Of a stretch of 64,000 bases of DNA, positions 53,239-61,540 are shown piece by piece; the first letter of the stretch is position 1, and each line of letters opens with the position of its first letter. The stretch comes from an uncultured Atopobium sp. Lineage in GTDB: Bacteria > Actinomycetota > Coriobacteriia > Coriobacteriales > Atopobiaceae. The stretch is taken from positions 62,001 to 126,000 of the forward strand of contig CAKAPG010000003.1 in assembly GCA_916715765.1 (NCBI GenBank), read 5' to 3'. Below the pieces are notes generated by a model that had not been told where the DNA came from, did no database searches, and saw nothing but the letters and a program-made list of their open reading frames with translations. Made by a program: the position numbers and the translations under genes.

Positions 53239-53317
53239 ACGGGCTCCTCTCGGATGGGTTTAGAAAGTCTACTATGGCTTACTTTATACCCAAAGTGTGA
53301 CAGGACTTCCATATGGC

Positions 53318-53339
53318 TTTTGTTGTGGTTACAACAAAA
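53318..53339. promoter_or_regulatory. Dyad upstream of hemerythrin gene
   Basis: TTTTGTTGT-GGTT-ACAACAAAA is a perfect 9+4+9 palindrome. On the minus strand TATAAA (53283-53288) is a possible -10 about 30 bases downstream. The architecture resembles Rex or FNR sites, but not their exact consensus. Confidence 0.45.
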
Positions 53340-53376
53340 CAGAAATTATTCTTTAGTTTTAAAAGAGATCAGAATG

Positions 53377-53388
53377 AGAACCGGTTCT
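53377..53388. promoter_or_regulatory. Palindrome AGAACCGGTTCT
   Basis: Perfect 12-bp palindrome between the antitoxin and hemerythrin genes. Its role is not known. No gene is seen between 53239 and 53396. Confidence 0.3.
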
Positions 53389-53396
53389 AAAAGATT

Positions 53397-53675
53397 TCAA
53401 GCATCTAGGACCTCCGACATTGCGTCGGAGAATGAGGCATAGTGCTTGTAATTTTCTGGATGCTCTTTCATGTTGGTGTATTCATTAAGAGCCTCTATAG
53501 TTTGAGCATTAGGAATTTCTCGCTTGATTTCAAAAGGGATTCCCTGCTCACGAACAGTCTGACGAAGAAAAATGGTAATAGCAGTAGTAAGATCCATGCC
53601 TAAATCTCTGAGAAGCTCCTGAGCATTCTTTTTAAGGGTTGGATCCAAATTTATATTTGTGCTTACTTTTGCCAT
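53397..53675 (-). CDS. dinJ: DinJ/RelB family antitoxin, no adjacent toxin
   Basis: 92 aa from this start. Ribbon-helix-helix N-terminus AKVSTNINLDPTLKKNAQELL and the GMDLTTAITIFLRQTVREQGIPFEI region are typical of DinJ. No RelE/YafQ-type toxin follows: the next gene on the strand is the hemerythrin protein 158 bases away. A strong promoter with overlapping dyad lies upstream. The ATG at 53675 was chosen with GAAAGG upstream. Confidence 0.85.
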   Translation of the reverse strand: MAKVSTNINLDPTLKKNAQELLRDLGMDLTTAITIFLRQTVREQGIPFEIKREIPNAQTIEALNEYTNMKEHPENYKHYASFSDAMSEVLDA

Positions 53676-53689
53676 GATTACCCGCCTTT

Positions 53690-53729
53690 CTTGTAGTTTT
53701 GTTATACAAGATAAAGACTGTGGAGTCAA
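53690..53729 (-). promoter_or_regulatory. Antitoxin promoter with operator dyad
   Basis: Minus strand -35 TTGACT (53724-53729), 17-base spacer, -10 TATAAC (53701-53706). The dyad CTTGTA-N9-TACAAG (53690-53710) covers the -10, as expected for an autorepressing antitoxin. Confidence 0.75.
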
Positions 53730-53793
53730 TAATTATGTGCGTATTATAGGTACAACACGCACATATTGTGTATATAAATTACTATCTTCTGTT

Positions 53794-54969
53794 CTATTCT
53801 TTACTCTTTAGGGTAAATGACAGAAGAACCGGGTTGTGATCAGAATAGGCAAATTGCGTGTCAATGTTTCTGGCGGTTGCAACAACGTTATCCGAGACAA
53901 TCCAGCCATCAACTGTGGTGGTGTATGTCTTGTCCTTCTCGTATGGAATGTCATCTCCGCGGCAGGTAGGAACGTCGGTAAGGTTGTCTGGAGCTACAAC
54001 GCTAAAACCTTCTGGCAAATCAGAATCTTTGAGTTCTGCTACCCAGTCTGGTATCTGCTGAACAGAAGGATAGAGTGTAAGTGAACCTAAAATGGCATGA
54101 TTCCAGTCGCCACCCGCAATAACGTAATTACCCTTAGCGCGCTCCTCAGACATTATTTTGGTTAGAAGTGCAAGCTGTTGAGCGCGGCTGGTGCCGCCTT
54201 TGTCGTAGGCAGACATGTGGCTGTTAATAAGTACCAGCTCATGACCATCGCTGGTAGGGTAGCGTGTAATCATAAAGCAACGGTCTAGGTCAAAGAATTT
54301 TGTTGGGAATGACTCATCAATGGGGTAGGTACGACGAGTTGCGCTAGAAGCAAGTACGTTTGAAAGCGTAAGAATTCCCGAGTTAGAAGTACCGTGAAAT
54401 TCAGTGAGTGGATAGGCGAGAAACGCAGTGTGGAAGTTCTGCGCAAAATACGATGCATAGGATCCAAAGCGGCTCTCTGCTTCAGAAACTTGATTCACAT
54501 GCCAACTTCTGTCAGATGAAGTATCAATCTCTTGGAAAAGAATAAAGTCAGGAGCTGCACCACCATTCAGAGAAGAAACGGTGTTCAGGGCACCGTTTGT
54601 GGTGTAAAGCACGGAGTTTCTGCTGACAGCACGGCCGTGAGTTCCCACGGTGCGTGTGCCATCCTGCATGATGCCTTCATCCATAAAGAAGGTGTAATCA
54701 GGGGTGTAAGCACCAAAGCCAATGTTGTAGGTCGAAGCAGTATAGGTTTGGCCTACCTGTACGGTTGTAGCCTCAGGAGAAGCACCTTGATTGGATACGG
54801 GAGTATTGTCAGGAATGCGATAGTAATTAAGCTGCAGGTAGAGGGCATATCCACCAAGAACCAGTAAAGCTAGAACAAAAAGCCCTCCTACAAATTTGAA
54901 AAGTGGTGCAAGAACCCTTTTTAGAAGGCCAATAATAAACTTAAGGCCAAGAGACAAAACTCTTTTCAT
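53794..54969 (-). CDS. Membrane-anchored endonuclease/exonuclease/phosphatase family protein
   Basis: 391 aa with one N-terminal membrane segment (about 24-46) and an extracytoplasmic EEP-fold domain. Motifs: TASTYNIGFGAY, FILFQEIDTSSDRSW (catalytic Glu), LINSHMSAYDKGG, VIAGGDWNHA (Asn/Asp) and AYSDHNPVLL (catalytic Asp-His). The substrate is not known; phosphodiesters in DNA, phospholipids or phosphosugars are possible. Confidence 0.85.
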   Translation of the reverse strand: MKRVLSLGLKFIIGLLKRVLAPLFKFVGGLFVLALLVLGGYALYLQLNYYRIPDNTPVSNQGASPEATTVQVGQTYTASTYNIGFGAYTPDYTFFMDEGIMQDGTRTVGTHGRAVSRNSVLYTTNGALNTVSSLNGGAAPDFILFQEIDTSSDRSWHVNQVSEAESRFGSYASYFAQNFHTAFLAYPLTEFHGTSNSGILTLSNVLASSATRRTYPIDESFPTKFFDLDRCFMITRYPTSDGHELVLINSHMSAYDKGGTSRAQQLALLTKIMSEERAKGNYVIAGGDWNHAILGSLTLYPSVQQIPDWVAELKDSDLPEGFSVVAPDNLTDVPTCRGDDIPYEKDKTYTTTVDGWIVSDNVVATARNIDTQFAYSDHNPVLLSFTLKSKE

Positions 54970-55046
54970 GCGAACCTCGTATCAATCAAGTGTCGTATGA
55001 TTTAAATGATAACTATTATGGATTGAAAGTATGTTGAGGAGTTTGT

Positions 55047-56198
55047 ATGTCGCTATCAAGAAATACAACACTAGAGCTTTTCAAACCCTCTGGTATCAGG
55101 CGTTTCTCGGCACTTGCTGCTGCAACACCAGAATGTATTTCTTTAACCATTGGAGAGCCGGGAGAAGACACTCCAGCTCCTATTTGCAACTTAGTAGACA
55201 GAGAACTTGCAGCTGGAAACACGCATTATCCACCCAACGTTGGTACTCTTGAACTTAGGGAGGCCATTGCTGCCTGGGAGTCTGCTCGTGGTATGAAGGT
55301 AGGCCCAGACGGCATTGTAGTTACCGTGGGAGCTGCGGAAGCCATTTCTGCAACTATGCTGACGCTGATGAATCCAGGCGATGAAGTTATCATTCCTGAA
55401 CCAGCGTATCTGGTATACAAAACACTCTGCCAGCTTAATCGTGGTGTAGTCGTGCCGCTTGATACCAGCGCCAATCATTTCCAGATTGATGCTGAGCAGC
55501 TTAAATCAAAGATTTCAGAGAAGACAAAGCTTATTGTGCTGACTTCTCCCAACAATCCTACGGGATGTGTTTATACAAAAGAGTCGCTTGATGCGGTAGC
55601 TAATCTTGCCCGTGAACACGGCTTTTATGTGATGTGTGATGACGTTTATAGAGAGCTTGCCTATGTTGAGGACATTCCACGTTTTGTTGAGCTCTACCCA
55701 GATTTGTTTGATCGCTGCATTGTGACAAACAGTTTCTCCAAACCATGGGCAATGACGGGTTGGAGACTTGGTTGGGTTGCCACCTCTGATGAGCTTGCGA
55801 CAGATATCGGAAAGGTTCACGCCCAGCTAGTGTCTTCTGTTCCTTCATTTTTGCAGCCAGCTGCTCTTTATGCACTTTCTTATGATGTCACGCCTATGCG
55901 CACAAACTATCAAAAGCGCAGGCAGATTGTACTTTCTGCGCTTCAAGATATGAAACTTCCTGTTGAAGAGCCAGAAGGTGCCTTCTACGCATTCCCATCA
56001 ATCAAGGAATTTGCCCTTGATTCTGAGGCGTTCTGTGAGCGAGCAATCAAAGAGTTTGGTGTAGCACTGGTACCTGGTGTTTTCTTCGGCGCCGAGGGCT
56101 ATGTACGTATCAGTTACGCTGCCTCAGACAAGAATCTGACAGAAGGCCTTTCTCGCCTTAAGACTTTTGTTAATACTTTGCGAGAAGAACAAAACTAG
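55047..56198 (+). CDS. PLP-dependent aminotransferase, fold type I (PatA-like)
   Basis: 383 aa. Class I/II aminotransferase with TSPNNPTGCVY, MCDDVYRELAY and the PLP lysine in NSFSKPWAMTGWRLGW. Because the neighbouring operon encodes the acetyl-type DapH, this enzyme is a good candidate for N-acetyl-LL-diaminopimelate aminotransferase; this is inferred from context. GAGGAG precedes the ATG. It lies upstream of, not under, the lysine riboswitch. Confidence 0.85.
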   Translation: MSLSRNTTLELFKPSGIRRFSALAAATPECISLTIGEPGEDTPAPICNLVDRELAAGNTHYPPNVGTLELREAIAAWESARGMKVGPDGIVVTVGAAEAISATMLTLMNPGDEVIIPEPAYLVYKTLCQLNRGVVVPLDTSANHFQIDAEQLKSKISEKTKLIVLTSPNNPTGCVYTKESLDAVANLAREHGFYVMCDDVYRELAYVEDIPRFVELYPDLFDRCIVTNSFSKPWAMTGWRLGWVATSDELATDIGKVHAQLVSSVPSFLQPAALYALSYDVTPMRTNYQKRRQIVLSALQDMKLPVEEPEGAFYAFPSIKEFALDSEAFCERAIKEFGVALVPGVFFGAEGYVRISYAASDKNLTEGLSRLKTFVNTLREEQN

Positions 56199-56235
56199 CC
56201 CAAATACAGAGCGTTCTGTGGTAGGGTTTTACTGT

Positions 56236-56424
56236 CAATAGAGGAGCGAGCACGATGGGTTCTGGGTTAGTCGGCAGGCAGTGACCCCAGAAGGAGGCGA
56301 GGTTCGCCGAACTTGGCAATCAGGCGTGGTTGTCAGGTGGGCTTGTATGAAATACATGCAAGACTGTCCGAGATTTCGGGGGTGCTACTTTGACGGTGTA
56401 TTGCGCCCCCAATTTGAGGGGGAG
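56236..56424 (+). promoter_or_regulatory. Lysine riboswitch controlling lysA translation
   Basis: L-box features: AGAGGAGCG, GGAGGCGAGG..CGCCGAAC, GGTTGTCAGG and AAGACTGTC in the family's order (about 56239-56368). The expression platform holds two exclusive pairings. GCGCCCCC (56403-56410) can pair with upstream GGGGGTGC (56378-56385), or with downstream GGGGGAGC (56418-56425), which contains the lysA ribosome-binding site. No T run follows, so control is probably translational. Confidence 0.8.
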
Positions 56425-56426
56425 CT

Positions 56427-57731
56427 TTGAGTAAGAAACCGTTTGTTTCTGTAGATGCCCTAGAGGCAATCACTAAGACGTATCCAACGCCATTTCATCT
56501 GTATAACAAGGCAGAGATTGTTCGCCGTGCAAAGCTGTTACAAGAGGCTTTTAGCTGGAACGCTGGCTTTAAAGAGTACTTTGCGGTTAAGGCTACGCCA
56601 AATCCTTACATTGTGAAGTTGCTAGCAGAGCTTGGTTGTGGCTGTGACTGTGCAAATGCCACCGAGCTCACCCTTGCAAAAGCCTGTGGAGTCACCGGTC
56701 AAAACATTATGCTCTCGTCAAACGACACTACGGTGCTTGACTTTGCTCGCGCTCATGAGCTGGGAGCCATTATTAACTTAGACGCTGGCGGCGACATGCT
56801 TACAACGCTTGAAGAAGCAGTGGGAAGCAACATGCCGCAGGTCATGTGCGCACGCCTTAATCCTGGTGGCGTGTTTGAGTCGCAAAATGGCATTATTGGA
56901 AATCCCGATGATGCTAAGTTTGGCATGACAGAAGAGCAGCTTTTCCAGACGTTTGCGTATCTTAAGACCAAAGGTGTCACTGAGTTTGGCCTCCATGCAT
57001 TCTTGGCTAGTAACGCTCAAGAGGAAGATTACTATCCAAATCTTGCGCGCGTCCTTTTTGAGCTTGCCGTTAAGCTGCACAGAGAGCTTGATATTCATAT
57101 TGAATTTATTGATCTTTCTGGTGGCATTGGTGTGGCATATAAGCCAGACCAGGTTGAGCCTGACGTCTTGGCCATTGGTCAGGGTGTAAAGCGCGCCTTT
57201 GAAGAGGTTCTAGTTCCCGCAGGAATGGGAGACGTTGCCATTTACACCGAGCTTGGACGCTGGCTTTTGGGTCCCGCTGGTGCGCTTGTTACCCGCGTTT
57301 TGCACCAAAAAGAGACGTACCGCCACTACCTAGGCGTAGACGCCTGCGCGGCAAACCTTATGCGTCCTGCAATCTACGATGCCTATCATCACATCACTGT
57401 TATGGGCAAAGAGGACGCTCCTGCAACACATGCGTACAACGTTGTAGGCGGGCTTTGCGAGAATAACGATCAGTTTGCAAAGAACCGCCAGCTCCCAGAG
57501 GTAGCTGTGGGTGACTTCTTGTTCATTCACGATACGGGCGCTCATGGTTTCTCGATGGGCTATAACTACAACGGCCGTCTGCGCTCCGCTGAGCTGCTGT
57601 TTCTAGAAGACGGATCCGTGCAGCTTATTCGCCGTGCCGAGACAGAAGCAGATTACTTTGCAACGCTTGCATTTGACGGCTCAGACTTTTCAGATCTTGC
57701 ACAACAAACAACTATAAACACCACACGTTAG
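56427..57731 (+). CDS. lysA: Diaminopimelate decarboxylase
   Basis: PLP alanine-racemase-fold enzyme making lysine from meso-DAP; 434 aa. FAVKATPNPYIV holds the PLP lysine. LSGGIGVAY and GGLCENNDQFA follow; the last replaces the usual CESGD, so this is a variant clade. TTG start two bases after GGGGGAGC, which is part of the riboswitch platform. First gene of the lysA-dapA-dapB-dapH unit. Confidence 0.88.
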   Translation: MSKKPFVSVDALEAITKTYPTPFHLYNKAEIVRRAKLLQEAFSWNAGFKEYFAVKATPNPYIVKLLAELGCGCDCANATELTLAKACGVTGQNIMLSSNDTTVLDFARAHELGAIINLDAGGDMLTTLEEAVGSNMPQVMCARLNPGGVFESQNGIIGNPDDAKFGMTEEQLFQTFAYLKTKGVTEFGLHAFLASNAQEEDYYPNLARVLFELAVKLHRELDIHIEFIDLSGGIGVAYKPDQVEPDVLAIGQGVKRAFEEVLVPAGMGDVAIYTELGRWLLGPAGALVTRVLHQKETYRHYLGVDACAANLMRPAIYDAYHHITVMGKEDAPATHAYNVVGGLCENNDQFAKNRQLPEVAVGDFLFIHDTGAHGFSMGYNYNGRLRSAELLFLEDGSVQLIRRAETEADYFATLAFDGSDFSDLAQQTTINTTR

Positions 57732-57746
57732 AGGGCGAGAAAAACT

Positions 57747-58640
57747 ATGGACATGAAGAACGTAACTGGCGCAATTACCGCTTTAGTAACCCCATTTGAT
57801 GCACAGGGAAATGTTGACTTTGAGGCACTTGAGCACTTTGTTGATTTCCAGATTGAGCAGGGAATTGACGGTATTTTGGCCCTTGGTACTACTGGCGAGT
57901 CCTCAACCATGACAGACGAGGAGGACATTGAGGTAGTTAAGGCAATTCTTGCACGAGCCCAGGGCAGAGTTCCTGTTATTGGTGGTGCTGGCTCCAACTC
58001 TTCTGCTGAGTCTTTGCGCAAGGCAGAAGCTCTAGAGAAGGCAGGTGTTGACGGTCTGTTGCTGATTACCCCTTACTACAACAAGAGTAATGAAGAGGGT
58101 ATCTACCAGCACTTCTCGTATGTACTGGACCGCGTTGATGTCCCTTGTATTTTGTATAACATCCCAGGTAGAACGGGCTGCTCAATTTCTGTGCGCAATG
58201 TTCAGAGACTTGCTGCACATCCAAATGCATGGGCTATTAAAGAGGCTTCCGGCGATATTGCGTACGCAACAAAGGTTGCTCGTTATCTGAGCGATGACTT
58301 TACTATGTGGTCAGGAAATGACGACATGATTGTGCCTTTGCTTTCTCTGGGCGCATCTGGCGTTATTTCTGTTTGGTCTAACCTGGATCCAAAGATGGTT
58401 CATGACCTGGTAGCTGCATGGCACCGCGGCGAGGTCTCCCTTGCCCGTGAGCTGCAACTTCAGTATCTTGACCTGGTTCACGCTCTCTTCTGCGAAGTTA
58501 ACCCAATTCCTGTCAAGGCAGCATTGGCCCGCATGGGACTTATGGAAGAAAATTATCGTCTGCCTCTGTGGAAGATGACTGATGAGCACGCAGAAGTGCT
58601 TGAAAACGCTATGAGAAAGGCTGGTCTTCTTGATGCCTAG
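57747..58640 (+). CDS. dapA: 4-hydroxy-tetrahydrodipicolinate synthase
   Basis: Condenses pyruvate with aspartate semialdehyde; 297 aa. TTGESSTM, YYNKSNEEG and the Schiff-base lysine in WAIKEASGD are visible. An in-frame ATG at 57753 is an alternative start. One octamer copy overlaps the ribosome-binding region (57734). Fifteen bases after lysA. Confidence 0.95.
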   Translation: MDMKNVTGAITALVTPFDAQGNVDFEALEHFVDFQIEQGIDGILALGTTGESSTMTDEEDIEVVKAILARAQGRVPVIGGAGSNSSAESLRKAEALEKAGVDGLLLITPYYNKSNEEGIYQHFSYVLDRVDVPCILYNIPGRTGCSISVRNVQRLAAHPNAWAIKEASGDIAYATKVARYLSDDFTMWSGNDDMIVPLLSLGASGVISVWSNLDPKMVHDLVAAWHRGEVSLARELQLQYLDLVHALFCEVNPIPVKAALARMGLMEENYRLPLWKMTDEHAEVLENAMRKAGLLDA

Positions 58641-59349
58641 TGCAGTAGTAATTGGTACCGGCAAGATGGGAAAGCTTATCGAGCAAACCCTTATTGCTCA
58701 CGGTTTTGAAGTGCTTGGCGCGTTTGGTCACGAGAATATCAATCAGCTGAATACCGTTGAGCAGACGCCTGATGTGGTTGTGGATTTCTCTGGCGTTGCT
58801 GCCTTTGATGCTGTTGTCGGTTTTGTGCGTGAGCGCGGGTGCGCACTTGTTTCTGGCACCACGGGTTTCTCGCCAGAGCAGGTTTTAGAGCTGAAGCAGT
58901 TGGGGGAGAGCGTGCCGGTGATTCACGCGGCAAACTATTCGGTGGGCGTTGCTGTGTTGAGGCGTGCGGTTGCTATGGCTGCTGAGGCGCTTAACGGCTG
59001 GGATACAGAAATTGTGGAGACGCATCACAACCAGAAGGTTGATGCTCCGTCCGGCACAGCAAAGCTGCTGCTCGCTGCAATCGACCCAGAGGGAACTCGT
59101 CCCGTTGTTCCTGGTCGCGAGGGCTTCTGTGGAGCTCGCACCAAAGACGAGATTGGCGTGTTTGCCCTGAGAGGCGGCACAGTTGCCGGCACTCATGAGG
59201 TGCATTTCTTTGGACAGGATGAGGAAGTGTGCCTGACTCATCGTGCAACGTCTCGTCAGATTTTTGTGAACGGTGCCGTTGCGTGCGCTGAGAAATTGCT
59301 TACAAAAGCTCCAGGTTTTTATACCTTTGAAGATTTGATTTTTGGATAA
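58633..59349 (+). CDS. dapB: 4-hydroxy-tetrahydrodipicolinate reductase
   Basis: NAD(P)H-dependent reductase; 238 aa. N-terminal GTGKMGK, SGTTGFSPEQ, and ETHHNQKVDAPSGTAK with the catalytic His and Lys. The ATG at 58633 overlaps the dapA stop by 8 bases, so translation is coupled. Confidence 0.95.
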   Translation: MPSAVVIGTGKMGKLIEQTLIAHGFEVLGAFGHENINQLNTVEQTPDVVVDFSGVAAFDAVVGFVRERGCALVSGTTGFSPEQVLELKQLGESVPVIHAANYSVGVAVLRRAVAMAAEALNGWDTEIVETHHNQKVDAPSGTAKLLLAAIDPEGTRPVVPGREGFCGARTKDEIGVFALRGGTVAGTHEVHFFGQDEEVCLTHRATSRQIFVNGAVACAEKLLTKAPGFYTFEDLIFG

Positions 59350-59403
59350 ATGCACGTGCTGGCCTTTGCAGGTCAGTACCTGTTTGTTTGAGAAAGGACG
59401 CAC

Positions 59404-60105
59404 ATGGACGCCCAGGAAATTATTAATTACATTGCTACGTCAGAGAAGAAAACCCCTGTTAAGCTCTATGTCAAAGAGCGTGAGGGTGCTTCTGTGTCTT
59501 ACGGATCTTCTCGCGTGTATGGTGAGGGCACCTCAAAGGTAGTCTTTGGCGATTGGTCCGAGCTCAAGAGTGTTGTTGAGCAGAACGCAGACGCCTTTGA
59601 GTATTTTGATATCGAGAATGACCGTCGAAACTCCGGCGTTCCTCTGCTTAACATGAAGGATGTAAACGCACGTATTGAGCCAGGTGCACTGATTCGTGAG
59701 CGCGTTGAGATTGGTAACAACGCCGTCATTATGATGGGCGCTGTTATTAATATTGGTGCTGTTATTGGCGAGGGCACCATGATTGATATGAGCGCTGTTC
59801 TGGGTGGTCGTGCAACCGTTGGCAAGAATTGCCACATTGGCGCCGGCACCGTTCTTGCTGGCGTTGTTGAGCCTGCATCTGCTACGCCAGTTATTGTTGA
59901 AGATAACGTTCTTATTGGTGCAAATGCCGTAGTTATTGAGGGTATTCGTGTTGGAGAAGGCGCTGTTGTTGCAGCAGGTGCTGTAGTAGTTGAAGATGTT
60001 CCAGCAAACGCTGTGGTAGCGGGATGTCCTGCACGTGTGATAAAAATGAAGGACCAGAAAACAGAGGGCAAGACAGCTTTGGTTGATGCTCTCCGTACGT
60101 TGTAA
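59404..60105 (+). CDS. dapH: Tetrahydrodipicolinate N-acetyltransferase
   Basis: Left-handed beta-helix acyltransferase with hexapeptide repeats, 233 aa. The N-terminus (IINYIATSEKKTPVKLYVKE) and the NMKDVNARIEPGALIRE start of the repeats match DapH of the acetylase branch, not the succinylase-type DapD. It implies acetylated intermediates, processed by an aminotransferase (the nearby PatA-like enzyme) and a deacetylase not seen here. GAAAGGA precedes the ATG. Confidence 0.93.
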   Translation: MDAQEIINYIATSEKKTPVKLYVKEREGASVSYGSSRVYGEGTSKVVFGDWSELKSVVEQNADAFEYFDIENDRRNSGVPLLNMKDVNARIEPGALIRERVEIGNNAVIMMGAVINIGAVIGEGTMIDMSAVLGGRATVGKNCHIGAGTVLAGVVEPASATPVIVEDNVLIGANAVVIEGIRVGEGAVVAAGAVVVEDVPANAVVAGCPARVIKMKDQKTEGKTALVDALRTL

Positions 60106-60115
60106 TCGAGGTTAC

Positions 60116-61333
60116 ATGCCAGACGGCTCCAAAAAAGCACAGGGTTTTACCACCAAAATTTCCTGCGTACACACAGAAAATTGGGCAGAGAAAAAAGAGG
60201 ATTCTTGGTTTACCTACGAACTTCTCGCCGAAGATCCCAAAACGCACGCGCGTGCTGGCATCTTCCACACGCCTCACGGTGATATTCCAACGCCTATTTT
60301 TATGCCGGTTGGTACCAAGGCAACCGTTAAAGGTTTGATGACCGATACCGTCCGTGACCTTGGGGCCAAGATTATTCTGGCAAACACGTATCATCTGTCT
60401 CAGCGCCCCGGTGATGAGCTGGTGGCGCAGATGGGTGGCCTGCATGACTTTATGCAGTGGCATGGACCAATTCTGACAGATTCCGGCGGATTCCAGGTCT
60501 TTAGTCACGAGGAGTTCATGAAGCTCTCCGATGAGGGCGTTAAATTCCGCGCGGTAGATTACGACGGTGCATGGTCGTATTGGACGCCAGAAACTAACAT
60601 GCAGATTGCCCAGAACCTTGGCGCAGACATTGTTATGCAGCTTGATCAATGCGTAGGCTATCCTGCTGAGCGCAAAAAAGTTGAGCGCGGCGTAGAACTT
60701 TCAAGCGCATGGGCCGAGAGATGCTTTAACGCTCATACCCGCCCCGATCAGGCGCTCTTTGGTATTGTCCAGGGTGGCATGCATCTTGATTTGCGCAAGC
60801 GCTCAATTGAGCACCTTGAGTCCATTGGTGATTTCCCTGGTTATGGCATTGGTGGCTATTCCGTTGGAGAGCCTCACGAGGTCATGTTTGAGACGCTGGC
60901 TCCACTTTGCGCTGATTACATGCCACGCAATAAGCCTCGCTACCTGATGGGCGTTGGCAATCCGTCCACGCTTATTCGCGGTGTTGCTTGTGGCATTGAT
61001 ATGTTTGACTGCGTGCTTCCAACGCGCACCGCGCGTATGGGCACCGCGTTTTCTCACGAGGGTCGTATGAACCTCAAGAACGCTAAGTACTTTGCCGACG
61101 CGGGTCCTATTGACGCCAAGTGCACCTGTCCGGTTTGCACGGGCGGTTATTCTCGCGCGTACATTAATCACCTGGTCAAACAGCATGAGATGCTAGGCGG
61201 ACAGCTGCTTTCTATGCACAATATTTACTTCCTGCTTGAGTTGATGCGTCAGGCACGCGAAGCAATTCTTGCAGGTACCTATAGCGATTTTGTTGAAGAG
61301 TGGGAAAACTCTGACGGCGTAGTTGATTTCTAA
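60116..61333 (+). CDS. tgt: Queuine tRNA-ribosyltransferase
   Basis: Exchanges guanine 34 for preQ1 in Asp, Asn, His and Tyr tRNAs; 405 aa. LTDSGGFQVFS (catalytic Asp), GIVQGGMHLDLR, FDCVLPTRTAR (nucleophile Asp) and the zinc site CTCPVCTGGYSRAYINHL are present. The N-terminal 30 residues before the barrel are polar and atypical. The ATG at 60116 has CGAGGT upstream, 10 bases after dapH. An octamer copy lies eight bases after the stop. Confidence 0.94.
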   Translation: MPDGSKKAQGFTTKISCVHTENWAEKKEDSWFTYELLAEDPKTHARAGIFHTPHGDIPTPIFMPVGTKATVKGLMTDTVRDLGAKIILANTYHLSQRPGDELVAQMGGLHDFMQWHGPILTDSGGFQVFSHEEFMKLSDEGVKFRAVDYDGAWSYWTPETNMQIAQNLGADIVMQLDQCVGYPAERKKVERGVELSSAWAERCFNAHTRPDQALFGIVQGGMHLDLRKRSIEHLESIGDFPGYGIGGYSVGEPHEVMFETLAPLCADYMPRNKPRYLMGVGNPSTLIRGVACGIDMFDCVLPTRTARMGTAFSHEGRMNLKNAKYFADAGPIDAKCTCPVCTGGYSRAYINHLVKQHEMLGGQLLSMHNIYFLLELMRQAREAILAGTYSDFVEEWENSDGVVDF

Positions 61334-61411
61334 GTTTATCTGGCGAGAAACCCGTCTTTTTGATAGACCTGCTCAATAGGCCTTCTCAGGTAAGTTTGAT
61401 TTAAATTTTTT

Positions 61412-61448
61412 ATGACTAGCTCACTAATTTGCGGGCTAGTCATTTTTT
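61412..61448 (+). terminator. Terminator after tgt
   Basis: ATGACTAGC (61412-61420) pairs with GCTAGTCAT (61435-61443), followed by six T. It ends the lys-dap-tgt unit. Confidence 0.9.
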
Positions 61449-61540
61449 GTCCGGTGACACGGGTAGAATGAAAGAGATAAACATTCGCGGGTGCCCAAGG
61501 CGCCCCTGGCTGGCTCTGCCGCCACAGAAAAGAGGACATG

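Larger units (their letters stand above)
739..61349. repeat. Dispersed overrepresented octamer TTCTCGCC / GGCGAGAA
   Basis: By-eye count is at least 37 exact copies. TTCTCGCC on the plus strand begins at 739, 2089, 7528, 13403, 19198, 21015, 21773, 22586, 23072, 25768, 30642, 35367, 36726, 48640, 51668, 56150, 58867 and 60222. GGCGAGAA begins at 2077, 5958, 14525, 17632, 17961, 18142, 20461, 24506, 26199, 27448, 30384, 34377, 36903, 42583, 46394, 47545, 54415, 57734 and 61342. About two are expected by chance in 64 kb. Copies are read in all frames (Gly-Glu-Lys/Asn, Ser-Arg, Phe-Ser-Pro, Leu-Leu-Ala), and six lie between genes, so it is not a protein-motif artefact. Confidence 0.85.

Noticed and set aside
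53239..53396. Toxin gene downstream of the DinJ-like antitoxin
   Set aside because: No ORF of toxin size exists on either strand in this gap.
56378..56410. GGGGGTGC/GCGCCCCC as an intrinsic terminator
   Set aside because: AATTTG rather than a T run follows the stem, and the sequence overlaps the ribosome-binding control.
739..61349. Octamer as a codon or peptide artefact (Gly-Glu-Lys, Ser-Arg)
   Set aside because: The same octamer is read as Gly-Glu-Lys/Asn, Ser-Arg, Phe-Ser-Pro and Leu-Leu-Ala in different frames and is also intergenic.
739..61349. Octamer as a Chi site or KOPS
   Set aside because: Those are expected to be strand-biased along a replichore; here the strands are 18 to 19. 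A local window cannot fully exclude it.
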